From Hafnia alvei (GTDB taxonomy: Bacteria > Pseudomonadota > Gammaproteobacteria > Enterobacterales > Enterobacteriaceae): 33,851 nt of DNA. Positions 1 through 9,930 of this stretch are shown piece after piece (the stretch's first letter is position 1; the number at the start of each line of letters is the position of its first letter). The stretch spans positions 1 to 33,851 of the forward strand of contig NZ_FMIQ01000001.1 in NCBI RefSeq assembly GCF_900095695.1, given 5' to 3'. The translations under genes were made by a program, and so were the position numbers. The notes beneath the pieces are model-generated. The model saw nothing but the letters and a program-made list of their open reading frames with translations. It made no database searches and was not told where the DNA came from.

Positions 1-21
1 GAATAAATGCCTAGTTATTAT

Positions 22-36
22 TGATATTAATTATCA
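22..36. promoter_or_regulatory. Fur box upstream of the siderophore-binding protein gene
   Basis: The sequence TGATATTAATTATCA matches the 7-1-7 Fur consensus TGATAATnATTATCA at 13 of 14 specified positions and is almost a perfect palindrome. It lies 7 bases upstream of the -35 hexamer of the only good promoter before the gene. Iron-loaded Fur is expected to repress it, which fits the product's role in iron-siderophore uptake. The match is seen directly; binding is inferred. Confidence 0.75.
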
Positions 37-42
37 ATTGCA

Positions 43-70
43 TTGACATATTTCCTGCTCTATCTAGAAT
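43..70 (+). promoter_or_regulatory. Sigma-70 promoter of the siderophore-binding protein gene
   Basis: A consensus -35 TTGACA (43-48) is followed after 16 bases by a -10 TAGAAT (65-70, 5 of 6). Transcription would start near 77, leaving a leader of about 26 bases before the ATG at 103. The adjacent Fur box suggests iron control. Confidence 0.65.
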
Positions 71-102
71 GCGAATCTCTTATTTCCGCTTGGATGCGCA
101 TT

Positions 103-1053
103 ATGAAAAATATTTCTCTGGCTATTATTTCCTCTATTTTGTCGTTTACCAGTTATTGTTCAGTAGCAAAAGAGCTGACAAAGACTGTGGTCGCTCATGT
201 AACTGCATCGACAGCAGACACATTGAGCATTACACACGCTGCTGGCGTCACTCAAATCCATAAGAACCCACAACGTGTGATTCTGTTTGATTTTGGTACC
301 TATGATTCACTGGAAGAGCTAGGGCTGACAAGCCACGTCGTTGGTTTGCCAAAATCAATACCTAGCTATATAAAAGGTAAAGTATCATCTTCAATCACTG
401 AAGTTGGGGGAATGAAAGACCCTGATTTAAATGCGATTGCACTGTTACAGCCTGATTTGATTATTATCACAGGCCGTCAAGGCAATTCATATGAGGCGCT
501 TTCCGCTATCGCGCCAACGATTAGTTTAGCTACTGATCAGAATACATATTTTTCATCCGTGAAGACAAATGCGGAATTATTAGGCCAGATATTTGATAAA
601 AAAGATGACGTTGCTCGCTATATCGAGGCTTTATCTCATCAAATAGCGTCTATAAAGTCTGATAAAGCGCCGGAGAATCTTACTGCTTTAACGTTGATAC
701 ATAACAATGGCAATTTTGGCGTGACTCACCAACCTATTGTTTTTGATGTATTAGGGATGAAACCGGCAAAGGTTACCCTGCCAAAATCAGATAATAGTAA
801 TAAGAAGCGCGTGCCGTTAACAACGCACGACATCGCTCAGACAAATCCGGATATTATTTTCATTGTGGACCGCAGCGCGGCTATTGGCACAACACCGTTG
901 GATAAAGCAAAATTTGAAGATGACAATCTGCGTTCTACATCGGCCTTTAAAAATGGAAAGATCGTTTATCTGACGCCTGATCTTTGGTATTTATCGGGGG
1001 CAGGTTTAAAGAGTACAGCAGCACAATTAACTGAGGTAGCAAACGCACTTTAG
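103..1053 (+). CDS. Iron-siderophore ABC transporter periplasmic binding protein (FatB/CeuE-like)
   Basis: 316 residues. It should capture a ferric siderophore in the periplasm and deliver it to an inner-membrane ABC permease. Residues 1-22 look like a Sec signal peptide with predicted cleavage after SVA; Cys19 does not sit in a good lipobox, so I favour a soluble protein. The mature part has the cluster-A binding-protein pattern: a PQRVILFDFGTYDSLEELG segment, an EVGGMKDPDLNAI segment, and QPDLIIITGRQ at the end of the first lobe, then a long linking helix and a second lobe with NPDIIFIVDRS. The ATG at 103 was chosen because a GGA lies 8 bases upstream; an in-frame ATG at 94 has no ribosome-binding site. 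No permease or ATPase gene is visible: a terminator follows, then murB. The siderophore cannot be read from sequence; the closest families bind catecholates such as petrobactin or enterobactin products. Confidence 0.85.
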   Translation: MKNISLAIISSILSFTSYCSVAKELTKTVVAHVTASTADTLSITHAAGVTQIHKNPQRVILFDFGTYDSLEELGLTSHVVGLPKSIPSYIKGKVSSSITEVGGMKDPDLNAIALLQPDLIIITGRQGNSYEALSAIAPTISLATDQNTYFSSVKTNAELLGQIFDKKDDVARYIEALSHQIASIKSDKAPENLTALTLIHNNGNFGVTHQPIVFDVLGMKPAKVTLPKSDNSNKKRVPLTTHDIAQTNPDIIFIVDRSAAIGTTPLDKAKFEDDNLRSTSAFKNGKIVYLTPDLWYLSGAGLKSTAAQLTEVANAL

Positions 1054-1071
1054 CGCTGAGGTGCAATTAAC

Positions 1072-1102
1072 GGCGGTATAAGATAATGCCGCCACTTTTA
1101 TT
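1072..1102 (+). terminator. Rho-independent terminator after the siderophore-binding gene
   Basis: An 8-bp stem GGCGGTAT/ATGCCGCC (one G-U pair; 1072-1079 with 1086-1093) and a 6-base loop are followed by a T-rich tract. It separates the iron-uptake gene from murB. Confidence 0.8.
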
Positions 1103-1141
1103 CTCTTCTGGCTACACATCTATTTATCCAAAAATTCAAAG

Positions 1142-1186
1142 AAGGATCGGTTAGACTAAGCGTAGTTTAGTCAGGATGAGATCCTT
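1142..1186 (+). repeat. Nested inverted repeats over the murB ribosome-binding region
   Basis: Outer arms AAGGATC (1142-1148) and GATCCTT (1180-1186) enclose inner arms GACTAA (1154-1159) and TTAGTC (1167-1172). The purine-rich AGGATGAG at 1174-1181, the only plausible Shine-Dalgarno before the ATG at 1192, lies in the internal loop and 3' outer arm. There is no following T-run, so it is not a terminator. A role in murB translation, or as a DNA operator, is inference. Confidence 0.5.
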
Positions 1187-1191
1187 GTTTC

Positions 1192-2229
1192 ATGTCTAAT
1201 AGCCGTGCATCGCTTACCAAATTCACTACATTTGGAATTAACGCCAAAGCCAAAGATATTATTGTTGCCACATCACCGGATTCTTTAGCGGAATTCTGGC
1301 GCATAGCAGTCGATCGACATGATCCTGTTTTGATCTTGGGTGAGGGCAGTAACGTATTATTTCTAGAGGATTTTTCTGGAACCATACTACTGAATCGTAT
1401 TAAAGGTATCACTATTACGGAAGACCGTGATAGCTGGCGACTTCATGTGGGGGCGGGAGAGAATTGGCATGAGCTGGTGAAATATTCACTGGAACAGGGC
1501 ATGTCTGGTCTTGAAAACCTTGCGTTGATCCCTGGATGCGCGGGCTCTGCACCCATTCAAAATATTGGCGCTTATGGGATCGAATTCCAAAGAGTTTGTG
1601 ATTACGTCGATGTATTGAATTTACGCACGAATGAAGTCTTTCGTTTAACCGCTGATGAATGTCACTTTGGCTATCGGGAAAGTATTTTCAAGCACAACTA
1701 CCGCGATGGCTACGCGATTATCGCTGTAGGTGTCCGTCTAGAGAAGCGGTGGCAGCCAGTATTGAACTATGGTGATTTAACCCTGCTGCCTCGTGAAACG
1801 GTAACGCCGAAGCAGGTCTTTGATTCAGTTTGCCATATGCGAAAGACAAAACTGCCTGATCCACATGAAACGGGTAATGCGGGTAGTTTCTTCAAAAACC
1901 CGGTCGTGACGGCAGCCGTTGCAGCGCAGATTAAAGCGATATTCCCTGATGCCCCTATGTACCCACAAGCATCGGGTGATATGAAGCTTGCTGCTGGTTG
2001 GCTTATCGACCGCTGTGACCTTAAAGGGTTTCAGGTTGGTGGAGCCGCGGTACATCAGAAGCAGGCATTGGTTTTAATTAATAAAGATCATGCTACGAGT
2101 GCTGACGTTGCTATGCTAGCGCAAGCTGTACGCAACAGGGTAGCAGAGAAATTTGATGTGTGGCTAGAACCTGAGGTTCGTTTTATATCGGCTACTGGTG
2201 AAGTTAATGCGGTTGAGGTTTTGTCATGA
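1192..2229 (+). CDS. murB: UDP-N-acetylenolpyruvoylglucosamine reductase MurB
   Basis: 345 residues (E. coli 342). This cytoplasmic FAD enzyme reduces UDP-GlcNAc-enolpyruvate to UDP-MurNAc with NADPH, the second committed step of peptidoglycan precursor synthesis. Visible motifs are LGEGSNVLF (49-57), the FAD-binding [19 protein letters not shown] (111-129), FGYR with Arg162, the catalytic serine in [10 protein letters not shown] (Ser232, E. coli Ser229), and the catalytic glutamate in WLEPEVRF (Glu328, E. coli Glu325). It is a type I MurB. Its last four bases ATGA also form the birA start, implying translational coupling. The leader carries nested inverted repeats. No good promoter is obvious between the upstream terminator and the start. 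Confidence 0.98.
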   Translation: MSNSRASLTKFTTFGINAKAKDIIVATSPDSLAEFWRIAVDRHDPVLILGEGSNVLFLEDFSGTILLNRIKGITITEDRDSWRLHVGAGENWHELVKYSLEQGMSGLENLALIPGCAGSAPIQNIGAYGIEFQRVCDYVDVLNLRTNEVFRLTADECHFGYRESIFKHNYRDGYAIIAVGVRLEKRWQPVLNYGDLTLLPRETVTPKQVFDSVCHMRKTKLPDPHETGNAGSFFKNPVVTAAVAAQIKAIFPDAPMYPQASGDMKLAAGWLIDRCDLKGFQVGGAAVHQKQALVLINKDHATSADVAMLAQAVRNRVAEKFDVWLEPEVRFISATGEVNAVEVLS

Positions 2230-3185
2230 AAGATATCAGCGTTCCCTTACGCTTAATCAATATTCTCTCTGATGGTGAGTTTCATTCAGGGGAATACCTT
2301 GGTGAGCTGATGGGAATGAGCCGAGCGGGCGTCAATAAGCATATCCAGACAATCCGTGATTGGGGAATCGATGTTTTCACGGTTCCAGGTAAAGGTTACA
2401 GCCTACCATCGCCGATGCAGCTGCTTGATGAGCAAGAGATTACAAAACAGCTACCCGAAGGTGGCGTAACGGTACTCCCCGTGGTTGACTCCACTAACCA
2501 GTATCTACTCGATCGTATACACGAACTGCGCTCTGGTGATGCATGTGTCGCTGAATATCAGCAAGCGGGTCGTGGTCGTCGTGGTCGACACTGGTTTTCA
2601 CCTTTTGGTGCTAACCTTTACCTCTCAATGTTCTGGCGTTTAGAACAAGGCCCTGCGGCGGCGATGGGCTTAAGTTTGGTGATTGGGATCGTGATGGCTG
2701 AAGTGTTGCGAGAGCTTGGTGCTCCAGATGTGAAGGTGAAGTGGCCAAACGATCTTTATCTCAATGATAAGAAGTTAGCGGGTATCCTCGTCGAATTGAC
2801 AGGGAAAACCGGTGATGCTGCGAATATTGTTATTGGCGCTGGCATCAACTTATCTATGCGTTCTCCTGATACTTCGATAGTTAATCAACAGTGGATTAAT
2901 CTTCAGGAGGCTGGCGTTAGAATCAATCGCAACGAATTAGTTGCCCGTTTATTGAAGCGACTGCGTGATACTTTGATTGATTTTGAAACACGTGGTTTGG
3001 CTCCTTTTGTCGAGCGCTGGCGTGAGCTTGATAATTTTATTGACCGTCCAGTTAATCTTCTGATTGGTGAGCAAAAAATTTACGGGATTGCTCGAGGTAT
3101 CGACGCTCAGGGAGCGCTGCTTCTAGACCGAGAAGGTGAAGTGACGCCATTCATCGGTGGTGAGATTTCACTGCGTGGTGCATAA
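2226..3185 (+). CDS. birA: Bifunctional biotin-[acetyl-CoA-carboxylase] ligase / biotin operon repressor BirA
   Basis: 319 residues (E. coli 321). It activates biotin with ATP to biotinoyl-5'-AMP and attaches it to the AccB subunit of acetyl-CoA carboxylase; the adenylate-bound dimer represses the bio operator. The N-terminal winged helix (about 1-60, with [10 protein letters not shown] as recognition region) is present, so this is the repressor-type enzyme and not the short ligase. The adenylate loop GRGRRGR is at 115-121, KWPNDLYL at 172-179 with catalytic Lys183, and a C-terminal SH3-like domain covers about 270-319. The start overlaps the murB stop by 4 bases; a strong terminator follows directly. 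Confidence 0.98.
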   Translation: MKDISVPLRLINILSDGEFHSGEYLGELMGMSRAGVNKHIQTIRDWGIDVFTVPGKGYSLPSPMQLLDEQEITKQLPEGGVTVLPVVDSTNQYLLDRIHELRSGDACVAEYQQAGRGRRGRHWFSPFGANLYLSMFWRLEQGPAAAMGLSLVIGIVMAEVLRELGAPDVKVKWPNDLYLNDKKLAGILVELTGKTGDAANIVIGAGINLSMRSPDTSIVNQQWINLQEAGVRINRNELVARLLKRLRDTLIDFETRGLAPFVERWRELDNFIDRPVNLLIGEQKIYGIARGIDAQGALLLDREGEVTPFIGGEISLRGA

Positions 3186-3187
3186 CC

Positions 3188-3218
3188 AAGAGGGCATCAG
3201 AAATGATGCCCTCTTTCT
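3188..3218 (+). terminator. Rho-independent terminator of murB-birA
   Basis: A perfect 12-bp stem (AAGAGGGCATCA, 3188-3199, with TGATGCCCTCTT, 3204-3215) carries a GAAA tetraloop and runs into TTTCT. It lies between the convergent birA and coaA genes, 3 bases after the birA stop. Confidence 0.92.
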
Positions 3219-3234
3219 AGCAAATCTCAATGGA

Positions 3235-4182
3235 TTATTTACGCAGACGCACGCTTTCAACGGCGTGATTTCCACCCTTAGTCATGATCAGGCTAGCGCG
3301 TTCACGGGTCGGAAGGATGTTCTGTGTTAAGTTCAATCCATTGATTTCTTTCCATAGATTTGTCGCTATTTCAACAGCTTCTGATTCTGGTAACTGAGAG
3401 TAGTGATGGAAGTATGAGTCTGGATTGGAAAATGCACCTTGGCGGAATTTCAAGAATCGATTGATATACCAGCCTTGTAGTAAATCTTCTGGCGCATCTA
3501 CATAAATTGAGAAATCTACGAAGTCAGACACGAAAACACGGTGTGGATCGTGTGGATAATCCATGCCGCTTTGCAGAACATTCAATCCTTCTAAAATAAG
3601 TATATCCGGCTGCTCAATGACCTTGCAGCTGTCCGGAATAATATCGTAGATCAAATGAGAATATTGCGGAGCGGTGACTCGTGGAGCTCCGGATTTAATC
3701 TCAGAAACAAAGCGCACGAGATTTTGAATATCGTACGATTGTGGGAATCCTTTTTTCTTCATCAAACCGCGTTCTTGCAGCACTTTATTAGGATGCAGGA
3801 AACCATCGGTTGTCAGTAGTTCAACTTTACGGTGCTCTGGCCAACGGCTCAATAGCGCCTGTAATACGCGAGCCGTAGTGCTTTTCCCAACGGCTACGCT
3901 ACCGGCAATCCCAATGATATAAGGGATGCGCGGGCCATTAGTGCCTAAAAACTGTTCGAGAACGGCTTGGCGGCGAACGTTTGAGCTGAAATAGAAATTA
4001 AGTAGGCGAGAAAGTGGCAGATAGATTTGAGCAACTTCTTCTAACGAAAGATCTTCGTTAATACCCTTTAGATTAGCAATTTGTTCTTCCGTCAGCGTTA
4101 ATGGAACGGAGTTACGCAGCGCAGCCCATTGTTGGCGACTAAACTGTAGATACGGTGTCGCCAAAGATTGATCTTTCTTCAT
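3235..4182 (-). CDS. coaA: Type I pantothenate kinase CoaA
   Basis: 315 residues (E. coli 316). It phosphorylates pantothenate with ATP to 4'-phosphopantothenate, the rate-controlling, CoA-inhibited first step of coenzyme A synthesis in the cytoplasm. The P-loop GSVAVGKST is at 94-102; the following TTDGFLHP, the [10 protein letters not shown] and [10 protein letters not shown] segments and the C-terminal [12 protein letters not shown] segment are all typical of the prokaryotic type I kinase. It runs opposite to birA and ends 16 bases from the birA terminator. Upstream lies a GNAT gene on the same strand, but that gene has its own terminator, so coaA is probably transcribed from a promoter near 4257-4285. 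Confidence 0.98.
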   Translation of the reverse strand: MKKDQSLATPYLQFSRQQWAALRNSVPLTLTEEQIANLKGINEDLSLEEVAQIYLPLSRLLNFYFSSNVRRQAVLEQFLGTNGPRIPYIIGIAGSVAVGKSTTARVLQALLSRWPEHRKVELLTTDGFLHPNKVLQERGLMKKKGFPQSYDIQNLVRFVSEIKSGAPRVTAPQYSHLIYDIIPDSCKVIEQPDILILEGLNVLQSGMDYPHDPHRVFVSDFVDFSIYVDAPEDLLQGWYINRFLKFRQGAFSNPDSYFHHYSQLPESEAVEIATNLWKEINGLNLTQNILPTRERASLIMTKGGNHAVESVRLRK

Positions 4183-4256
4183 ATGCCCAATTCTGCCTGT
4201 TAGCGCGGGTCGGGAACGGCGACAGACGCCAACTCCAGATGGATAACGAGCTGCAC

Positions 4257-4285
4257 ATTATAATCAGCTTCGTTATTGTCGCAGT
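4257..4285 (-). promoter_or_regulatory. Probable coaA promoter
   Basis: On the minus strand a perfect -10 TATAAT lies at 4257-4262, about 75 bases before the coaA ATG. The -35 at the right distance (4280-4285, ACTGCG) is poor, so an activator or an alternative spacing may be used. Confidence 0.4.
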
Positions 4286-4361
4286 GTTTTTTTTTAAAAC
4301 TTTGACTCAATCTACGTAATGGTTGTAATGCAATCAAGAGATGAGAGGAATGTAAGAAAGG

Positions 4362-4397
4362 AAAAAAGCGGAGGCTAAAAATAAATGTGCCACCGCT
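4362..4397 (-). terminator. Rho-independent terminator after the GNAT gene
   Basis: Read on the minus strand, AGCGG (4393-4397) and GGC (4389-4391) pair with GCC (4373-4375) and CCGCT (4367-4371) around one T/T mismatch and are followed by six T residues. It lies 8 bases after the acetyltransferase stop, so coaA is probably a separate unit. Confidence 0.7.
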
Positions 4398-4405
4398 AGG
4401 AGAAC

Positions 4406-4948
4406 TTAGCTGGCTTTTGCCGGTTGGGCAACGGCGAAGAGGCGTTTGTAGTAGATAGCAGTAGGGTGATATTGACCGTCGGGGGTGCAGGCATAGTCAG
4501 GGATCTCCCCCATGCACCGATAACCTTCGGTTCGATAGAAAGCTTCAGCTGCCGATCCCGCTTGAGTATCTAAATAGAGTAAGCCTCGATGTGCCTGCAT
4601 AGCTGACTTTTCAAGCGTGACAATCAGCTGGTGCGCAACCCCTAAGCGGCGTGCGCTGCTGTGGACCATGAGTTTTTGAATTTCAGCCCGGTTGCGACCA
4701 TTAGGCTTCTGGCAAAGAGAAAGCTGCACTGTACCAATCACACGATGCTCATCACGGGCTATCCACAATAACAGCTCTCCTTTGGCAATCAGGGGCCGCA
4801 GGCTATGGAAGTAGCATTCAGCGTCATAATGATCAATCTGCGTGTCATACCCTAAAGAGGCACCGTTAGCGACCGCATCCGTTAGAAGCAGAGCAAGTTC
4901 GCTGCGGTATACTGGCAAAGTAGTATCGTTAATCAGCACAATCTTCAT
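4406..4948 (-). CDS. GNAT family N-acetyltransferase
   Basis: 180 residues. The central segment has the GNAT fold signature: LLWIARDEHRVIGTVQLSL (beta strands 2-3), then IQKLMVHSSARRLGVAHQL, where RRLGVA fits the acetyl-CoA pyrophosphate-binding Q/RxxGxG/A motif. A following LLYLDTQAGSAAEAFYRTEGY segment is typical of strand 5 and helix 4, with the usual tyrosine. The protein should transfer acetyl from acetyl-CoA to an amine; the substrate cannot be inferred, although small-molecule and antibiotic-type GNATs share this layout. The start at 4948 is set by a GGAGGAA six bases upstream; longer frames reach 5017 but lack such a site. E. coli K-12 has no gene here, between coaA and the thrU tRNA operon. 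It ends in its own terminator. Confidence 0.85.
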   Translation of the reverse strand: MKIVLINDTTLPVYRSELALLLTDAVANGASLGYDTQIDHYDAECYFHSLRPLIAKGELLLWIARDEHRVIGTVQLSLCQKPNGRNRAEIQKLMVHSSARRLGVAHQLIVTLEKSAMQAHRGLLYLDTQAGSAAEAFYRTEGYRCMGEIPDYACTPDGQYHPTAIYYKRLFAVAQPAKAS

Positions 4949-5104
4949 AGATGATTCCTCCAAACGTTTCATGACTTGGTATAAGCAAAGAGCAGGCCAA
5001 GACGCAGATCTGCTCATTACGTGGGGGAGTCAGCCTAATAAGTGTAGCTTTTGCTTTGCATTGGTGCAGAAGCCATAAAATGAATGCACCAGAAAAGTGT
5101 GACT

Positions 5105-5131
5105 GTGATCAAAACCTTTGTTTTTGATCAC
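5105..5131. repeat. Perfect 10-bp inverted repeat between the GNAT gene and the tRNA operon
   Basis: GTGATCAAAA (5105-5114) and TTTTGATCAC (5122-5131) are perfect inverted copies separated by 7 bases. A second, weaker repeat TGGTGCA/TGCACCA lies at 5062-5068 and 5085-5091. This 373-base stretch (4949-5321) holds no gene I can support. It should contain the GNAT promoter on the minus strand and the upstream activating region of the tRNA promoter. I see no T-run, so a DNA-binding site is likelier than a terminator. Confidence 0.45.
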
Positions 5132-5278
5132 GCTGCCGTGGCTGTGAAACACGAGATGTTGAATGATGCGAAGCGGCCTGCAGGGACTAAAATCTTGCTA
5201 ATTAATGAGCAATTGAACAGTCTAAAAGACGTTTTTGACTGTTTTCTGACCGAAGGTGCGCAAAGTTGAATTTTTTTG

Positions 5279-5307
5279 TTGCATAGAGCACGAACACTAC
5301 CTAGAAT
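5279..5307 (+). promoter_or_regulatory. Stable-RNA promoter of the thrU-tyrU-glyT-thrT-tufB operon
   Basis: A -35 TTGCAT (5279-5284), a 17-base spacer and a -10 TAGAAT (5302-5307) lie 14 bases before the first tRNA. A GC-rich discriminator (GCGACCC) follows the -10, as at stringently controlled tRNA and rRNA promoters. The AT-rich TTTTTTTG stretch just before the -35 may act as an UP element. Confidence 0.65.
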
Positions 5308-5321
5308 GCGACCCACTTGAT

Positions 5322-5397
<76 letters not shown>

Positions 5398-5419
5398 TCA
5401 AGTAAAAGCAACACCAAGT

Positions 5420-5504
<85 letters not shown>

Positions 5505-5628
5505 TTTATTCGCCTTAGAGATAGGGCCTGAGGTGTGGTTTAATCCTACATCTCAAAATGTATCAGTGAAGATCTCACTTCATCGATACAAAACTCTACA
5601 GAACAATCAGGTAGCCGAGTTCTAGGAT

Positions 5629-5703
<75 letters not shown>

Positions 5704-5709
5704 AGTATT

Positions 5710-5785
5710 GCTGATATGGCTCAGTTGGTAGAGCGCACCCTTGGTAAGGGTGAGGTCCCCAGTTCGACTCTGGGTATCAGCACCA
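5710..5785 (+). tRNA. thrT: tRNA-Thr (anticodon GGT)
   Basis: 76 bases including CCA. The acceptor stem GCTGATA/TATCAGC and anticodon GGT in CCTTGGTAAGG fit the ACC/ACU-reading threonine tRNA. It follows glyT by only 6 bases; the tufB start codon is 116 bases further on, on the same transcript. Confidence 0.97.
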
Positions 5786-5865
5786 CTTCTTTTCTCCTCC
5801 TCTGATTTCATTCTGTAAAATATTCAGCTAGTGCATACAAATCATTTGCTTGGTTGATGTGGTGA

Positions 5866-7086
<1,221 letters not shown>

Positions 7087-7106
7087 GATTTGACGCGACA
7101 CGCGAT

Positions 7107-7133
7107 AAAAGGGCATCATTTGATGCCCTTTTT
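7107..7133 (+). terminator. Rho-independent terminator of the tRNA-tufB operon
   Basis: An 11-bp stem (AAAAGGGCATC with GATGCCCTTTT) has a 4-base loop and runs into five T residues. Its core, GGGCATCA/TGATGCCC, is the same as in the birA terminator at 3188-3218. Confidence 0.92.
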
Positions 7134-7373
7134 CTACGCTAGTGATACTAGAACCTATCTCATCAGTAGTTTTAGCGTCATAATTACAGGTGAGATGGGC
7201 TCTGATAGTACGGCGTATCGTGCCGAATAGCGGATCATTTATCTGATCTCGCTCTTTCTTTGAAGAGGTAACCGCGCTTATCGCGTTTGTTTCTTGTAAG
7301 ATACCCATTCGGTTTGGTTTGCCTCGCGTTGCGGGGCGAAGTTGTTTTTCACAATCTAGTGACAGGTTGGTTT

Positions 7374-7757
7374 ATGAGTGCGAATACCGATGCTCAAGGG
7401 AGCGGGCGCGGCCTACAAGCGCTAAAATGGCTGGTTGTCGCCGTGCTGCTGATCGTGGCCATCGTAGGTAACTTCCTTTACCGTGATGTGAGTCTGCCAC
7501 TGCGCGCGATGGCTGTAGTCGTGATTATCGCAATTGCTGGTGCCGTAGCATTATTGACAACTCAAGGTAAGGCTACCGTGGCATTTGCCCGTGAAGCGCG
7601 TACCGAAATGCGCAAGGTCATCTGGCCAACGCGTCAGGAAACGTTGCACACAACATTGATCGTGGCTGCGGTCACCGCCGTCATGTCACTGATTCTGTGG
7701 GGACTGGATGGTATTCTGGTCCGTTTAGTTTCGTTTATTACTGGCCTGAGGTTCTAA
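7374..7757 (+). CDS. secE: Preprotein translocase subunit SecE
   Basis: 127 residues, the same length as E. coli SecE. It clamps SecY in the SecYEG channel of the inner membrane. Three hydrophobic segments are visible (about 17-36, 44-62 and 95-115), and the essential cytoplasmic region [19 protein letters not shown] lies between the second and third. The start at 7374 is chosen from the family ([13 protein letters not shown]); the frame stays open upstream to 7287. nusG starts one base after the stop, so the pair is cotranscribed. Upstream, 7141-7373 carries only a leader; TAAGAT at 7297-7302 is a possible -10 without a good -35. Confidence 0.97.
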   Translation: MSANTDAQGSGRGLQALKWLVVAVLLIVAIVGNFLYRDVSLPLRAMAVVVIIAIAGAVALLTTQGKATVAFAREARTEMRKVIWPTRQETLHTTLIVAAVTAVMSLILWGLDGILVRLVSFITGLRF

Positions 7758-7758
7758 G

Positions 7759-8304
7759 ATGTCTGAAGCCCCTAAAAAGCGTTGGTACGTCGTTCAGGCG
7801 TTTTCCGGTTTTGAAGGCCGTGTAGCCCAATCGCTGCGCGAGCACATTAAACTGCACAACATGGAAGAGTTGTTCGGTGAAGTCATGGTTCCGACAGAAG
7901 AAGTTGTCGAAATCCGTGGCGGGCAACGTCGCAAAAGCGAACGTAAATTTTTCCCTGGTTACGTGTTAGTTCAGATGGTAATGGAAGATGCCAGCTGGCA
8001 CTTAGTGCGTAGCGTGCCGCGTGTGATGGGCTTCATCGGCGGAACTTCTGATCGTCCAGCGCCAATCAGTGACAAAGAAGTTGATGCTATCATGAACCGT
8101 CTGCAGCAGGTTGGTGATAAGCCTCGTCCGAAAACTCTGTTCGAGCCAGGCGAAATGGTTCGCGTCAGCGATGGTCCATTTGCCGACTTTAACGGTGTGG
8201 TTGAAGAAGTTGACTACGAAAAAAGCCGCCTGAAAGTTTCTGTTTCTATCTTTGGTCGTGCGACCCCAGTAGAGCTAGACTTTAGCCAGGTAGAAAAAGG
8301 CTGA
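7759..8304 (+). CDS. nusG: Transcription termination/antitermination factor NusG
   Basis: 181 residues. NusG binds the RNA polymerase clamp through its N-terminal domain ([18 protein letters not shown] onward) and contacts Rho or ribosomal protein S10 through its C-terminal KOW domain ([19 protein letters not shown], near residues 129-147). Both domains are intact and nearly identical to those of E. coli. Its product acts on the RNA polymerase encoded further on in this window. It starts one base after the secE stop and ends 39 bases before a strong hairpin. Confidence 0.98.
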   Translation: MSEAPKKRWYVVQAFSGFEGRVAQSLREHIKLHNMEELFGEVMVPTEEVVEIRGGQRRKSERKFFPGYVLVQMVMEDASWHLVRSVPRVMGFIGGTSDRPAPISDKEVDAIMNRLQQVGDKPRPKTLFEPGEMVRVSDGPFADFNGVVEEVDYEKSRLKVSVSIFGRATPVELDFSQVEKG

Positions 8305-8342
8305 TAAAAAATTAAGCGATCGCTATGATTGCTGATTGCCAG

Positions 8343-8376
8343 AGGCGCGAAATTGAACTACAATTTCGCGCCTTTT
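8343..8376 (+). terminator. Rho-independent terminator of secE-nusG
   Basis: A perfect 13-bp stem AGGCGCGAAATTG/CAATTTCGCGCCT (8343-8355, 8361-8373) with a 5-base loop is followed by TTT and, after a G, more T residues. It separates secE-nusG from the L11 operon. The promoter of rplK should lie between it and 8432; I cannot assign hexamers with confidence. Confidence 0.88.
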
Positions 8377-8432
8377 GTTTTTATGCGCACCACATTTTCG
8401 GATGTATCGCGTGTAAACGTTTTGCAAATAAC

Positions 8433-9614
<1,182 letters not shown>

Positions 9615-9646
9615 TTCTCTCAGAGAATAGCTAATTGCGTTTTCGC

Positions 9647-9687
9647 TTTACGCGGGCGCGAGATTTGTATAAAATCTGACGCCCGCG
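9647..9687 (+). promoter_or_regulatory. Probable rplJ promoter within a GC-rich hairpin
   Basis: A -10 like TATAAA lies at 9668-9673 with a weak TTTACG at 9647-9652. The -10 sits at the tip of a long inverted repeat: CGCGGGCG (9651-9658) with CGCCCGCG (9680-9687), and inside it AGATTT (9661-9666) with AAATCT (9672-9677). Transcripts starting here would begin near 9680 and lack the hairpin; read-through from rplK-rplA would contain it. The promoter is assigned by position relative to E. coli, where rplJ has its own promoter after rplA. Confidence 0.5.
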
Positions 9688-9725
9688 CATTCTTTAATGA
9701 ATATAAAGCGAACGAATTTTCGGTT

Positions 9726-9930
9726 GGAGTCTGGCCTTATCCAGACCTCCGTCCAAGACCGCAGGTGCATCGAAAGATGCTTAATCGTCCTGCGTAGACG
9801 GTGACAGAACCTAAAAAATCTTTTGATTACTGGATTCTGCTCACCGTATTTAACGCCTAGACCGTTTTCGGTTTTAGGTGATGTGAGTTCCGGGGAATCC
9901 TCCCCGGCCAAAATCCAGGAGCTAAAGCTA
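9726..9930 (+). promoter_or_regulatory. L10 leader: autoregulatory mRNA element of rplJ-rplL
   Basis: The first stem GGAGTCTGG/CCAGAC-CTCC (9726-9734, 9741-9750) and the following conserved stretch ending TAGACGGTGACAG are the L10(L12)4-binding part known from E. coli. Further pairings are visible: ACCTAAAA (9809-9816) with TTTTAGGT (9872-9879), and CTGGATT (9830-9836) with AATCCAG (9912-9918), which covers part of the rplJ ribosome-binding site CAGGAG. A local hairpin CCGGGGA/TCCCCGG lies at 9890-9907. This supports translational repression by sequestering the ribosome-binding site, as established in E. coli. Confidence 0.88.

Noticed and set aside
5105..5131. CRP site reading of the GTGATC...GATCAC repeat
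   Set aside because: CRP needs TGTGA and TCACA about 6 bases apart; here the half-sites are much further apart.
5084..5269. Small frame upstream of the tRNA cluster
   Set aside because: It has no ribosome-binding site and lies over the inverted repeat and promoter upstream region; no similarity recognised.
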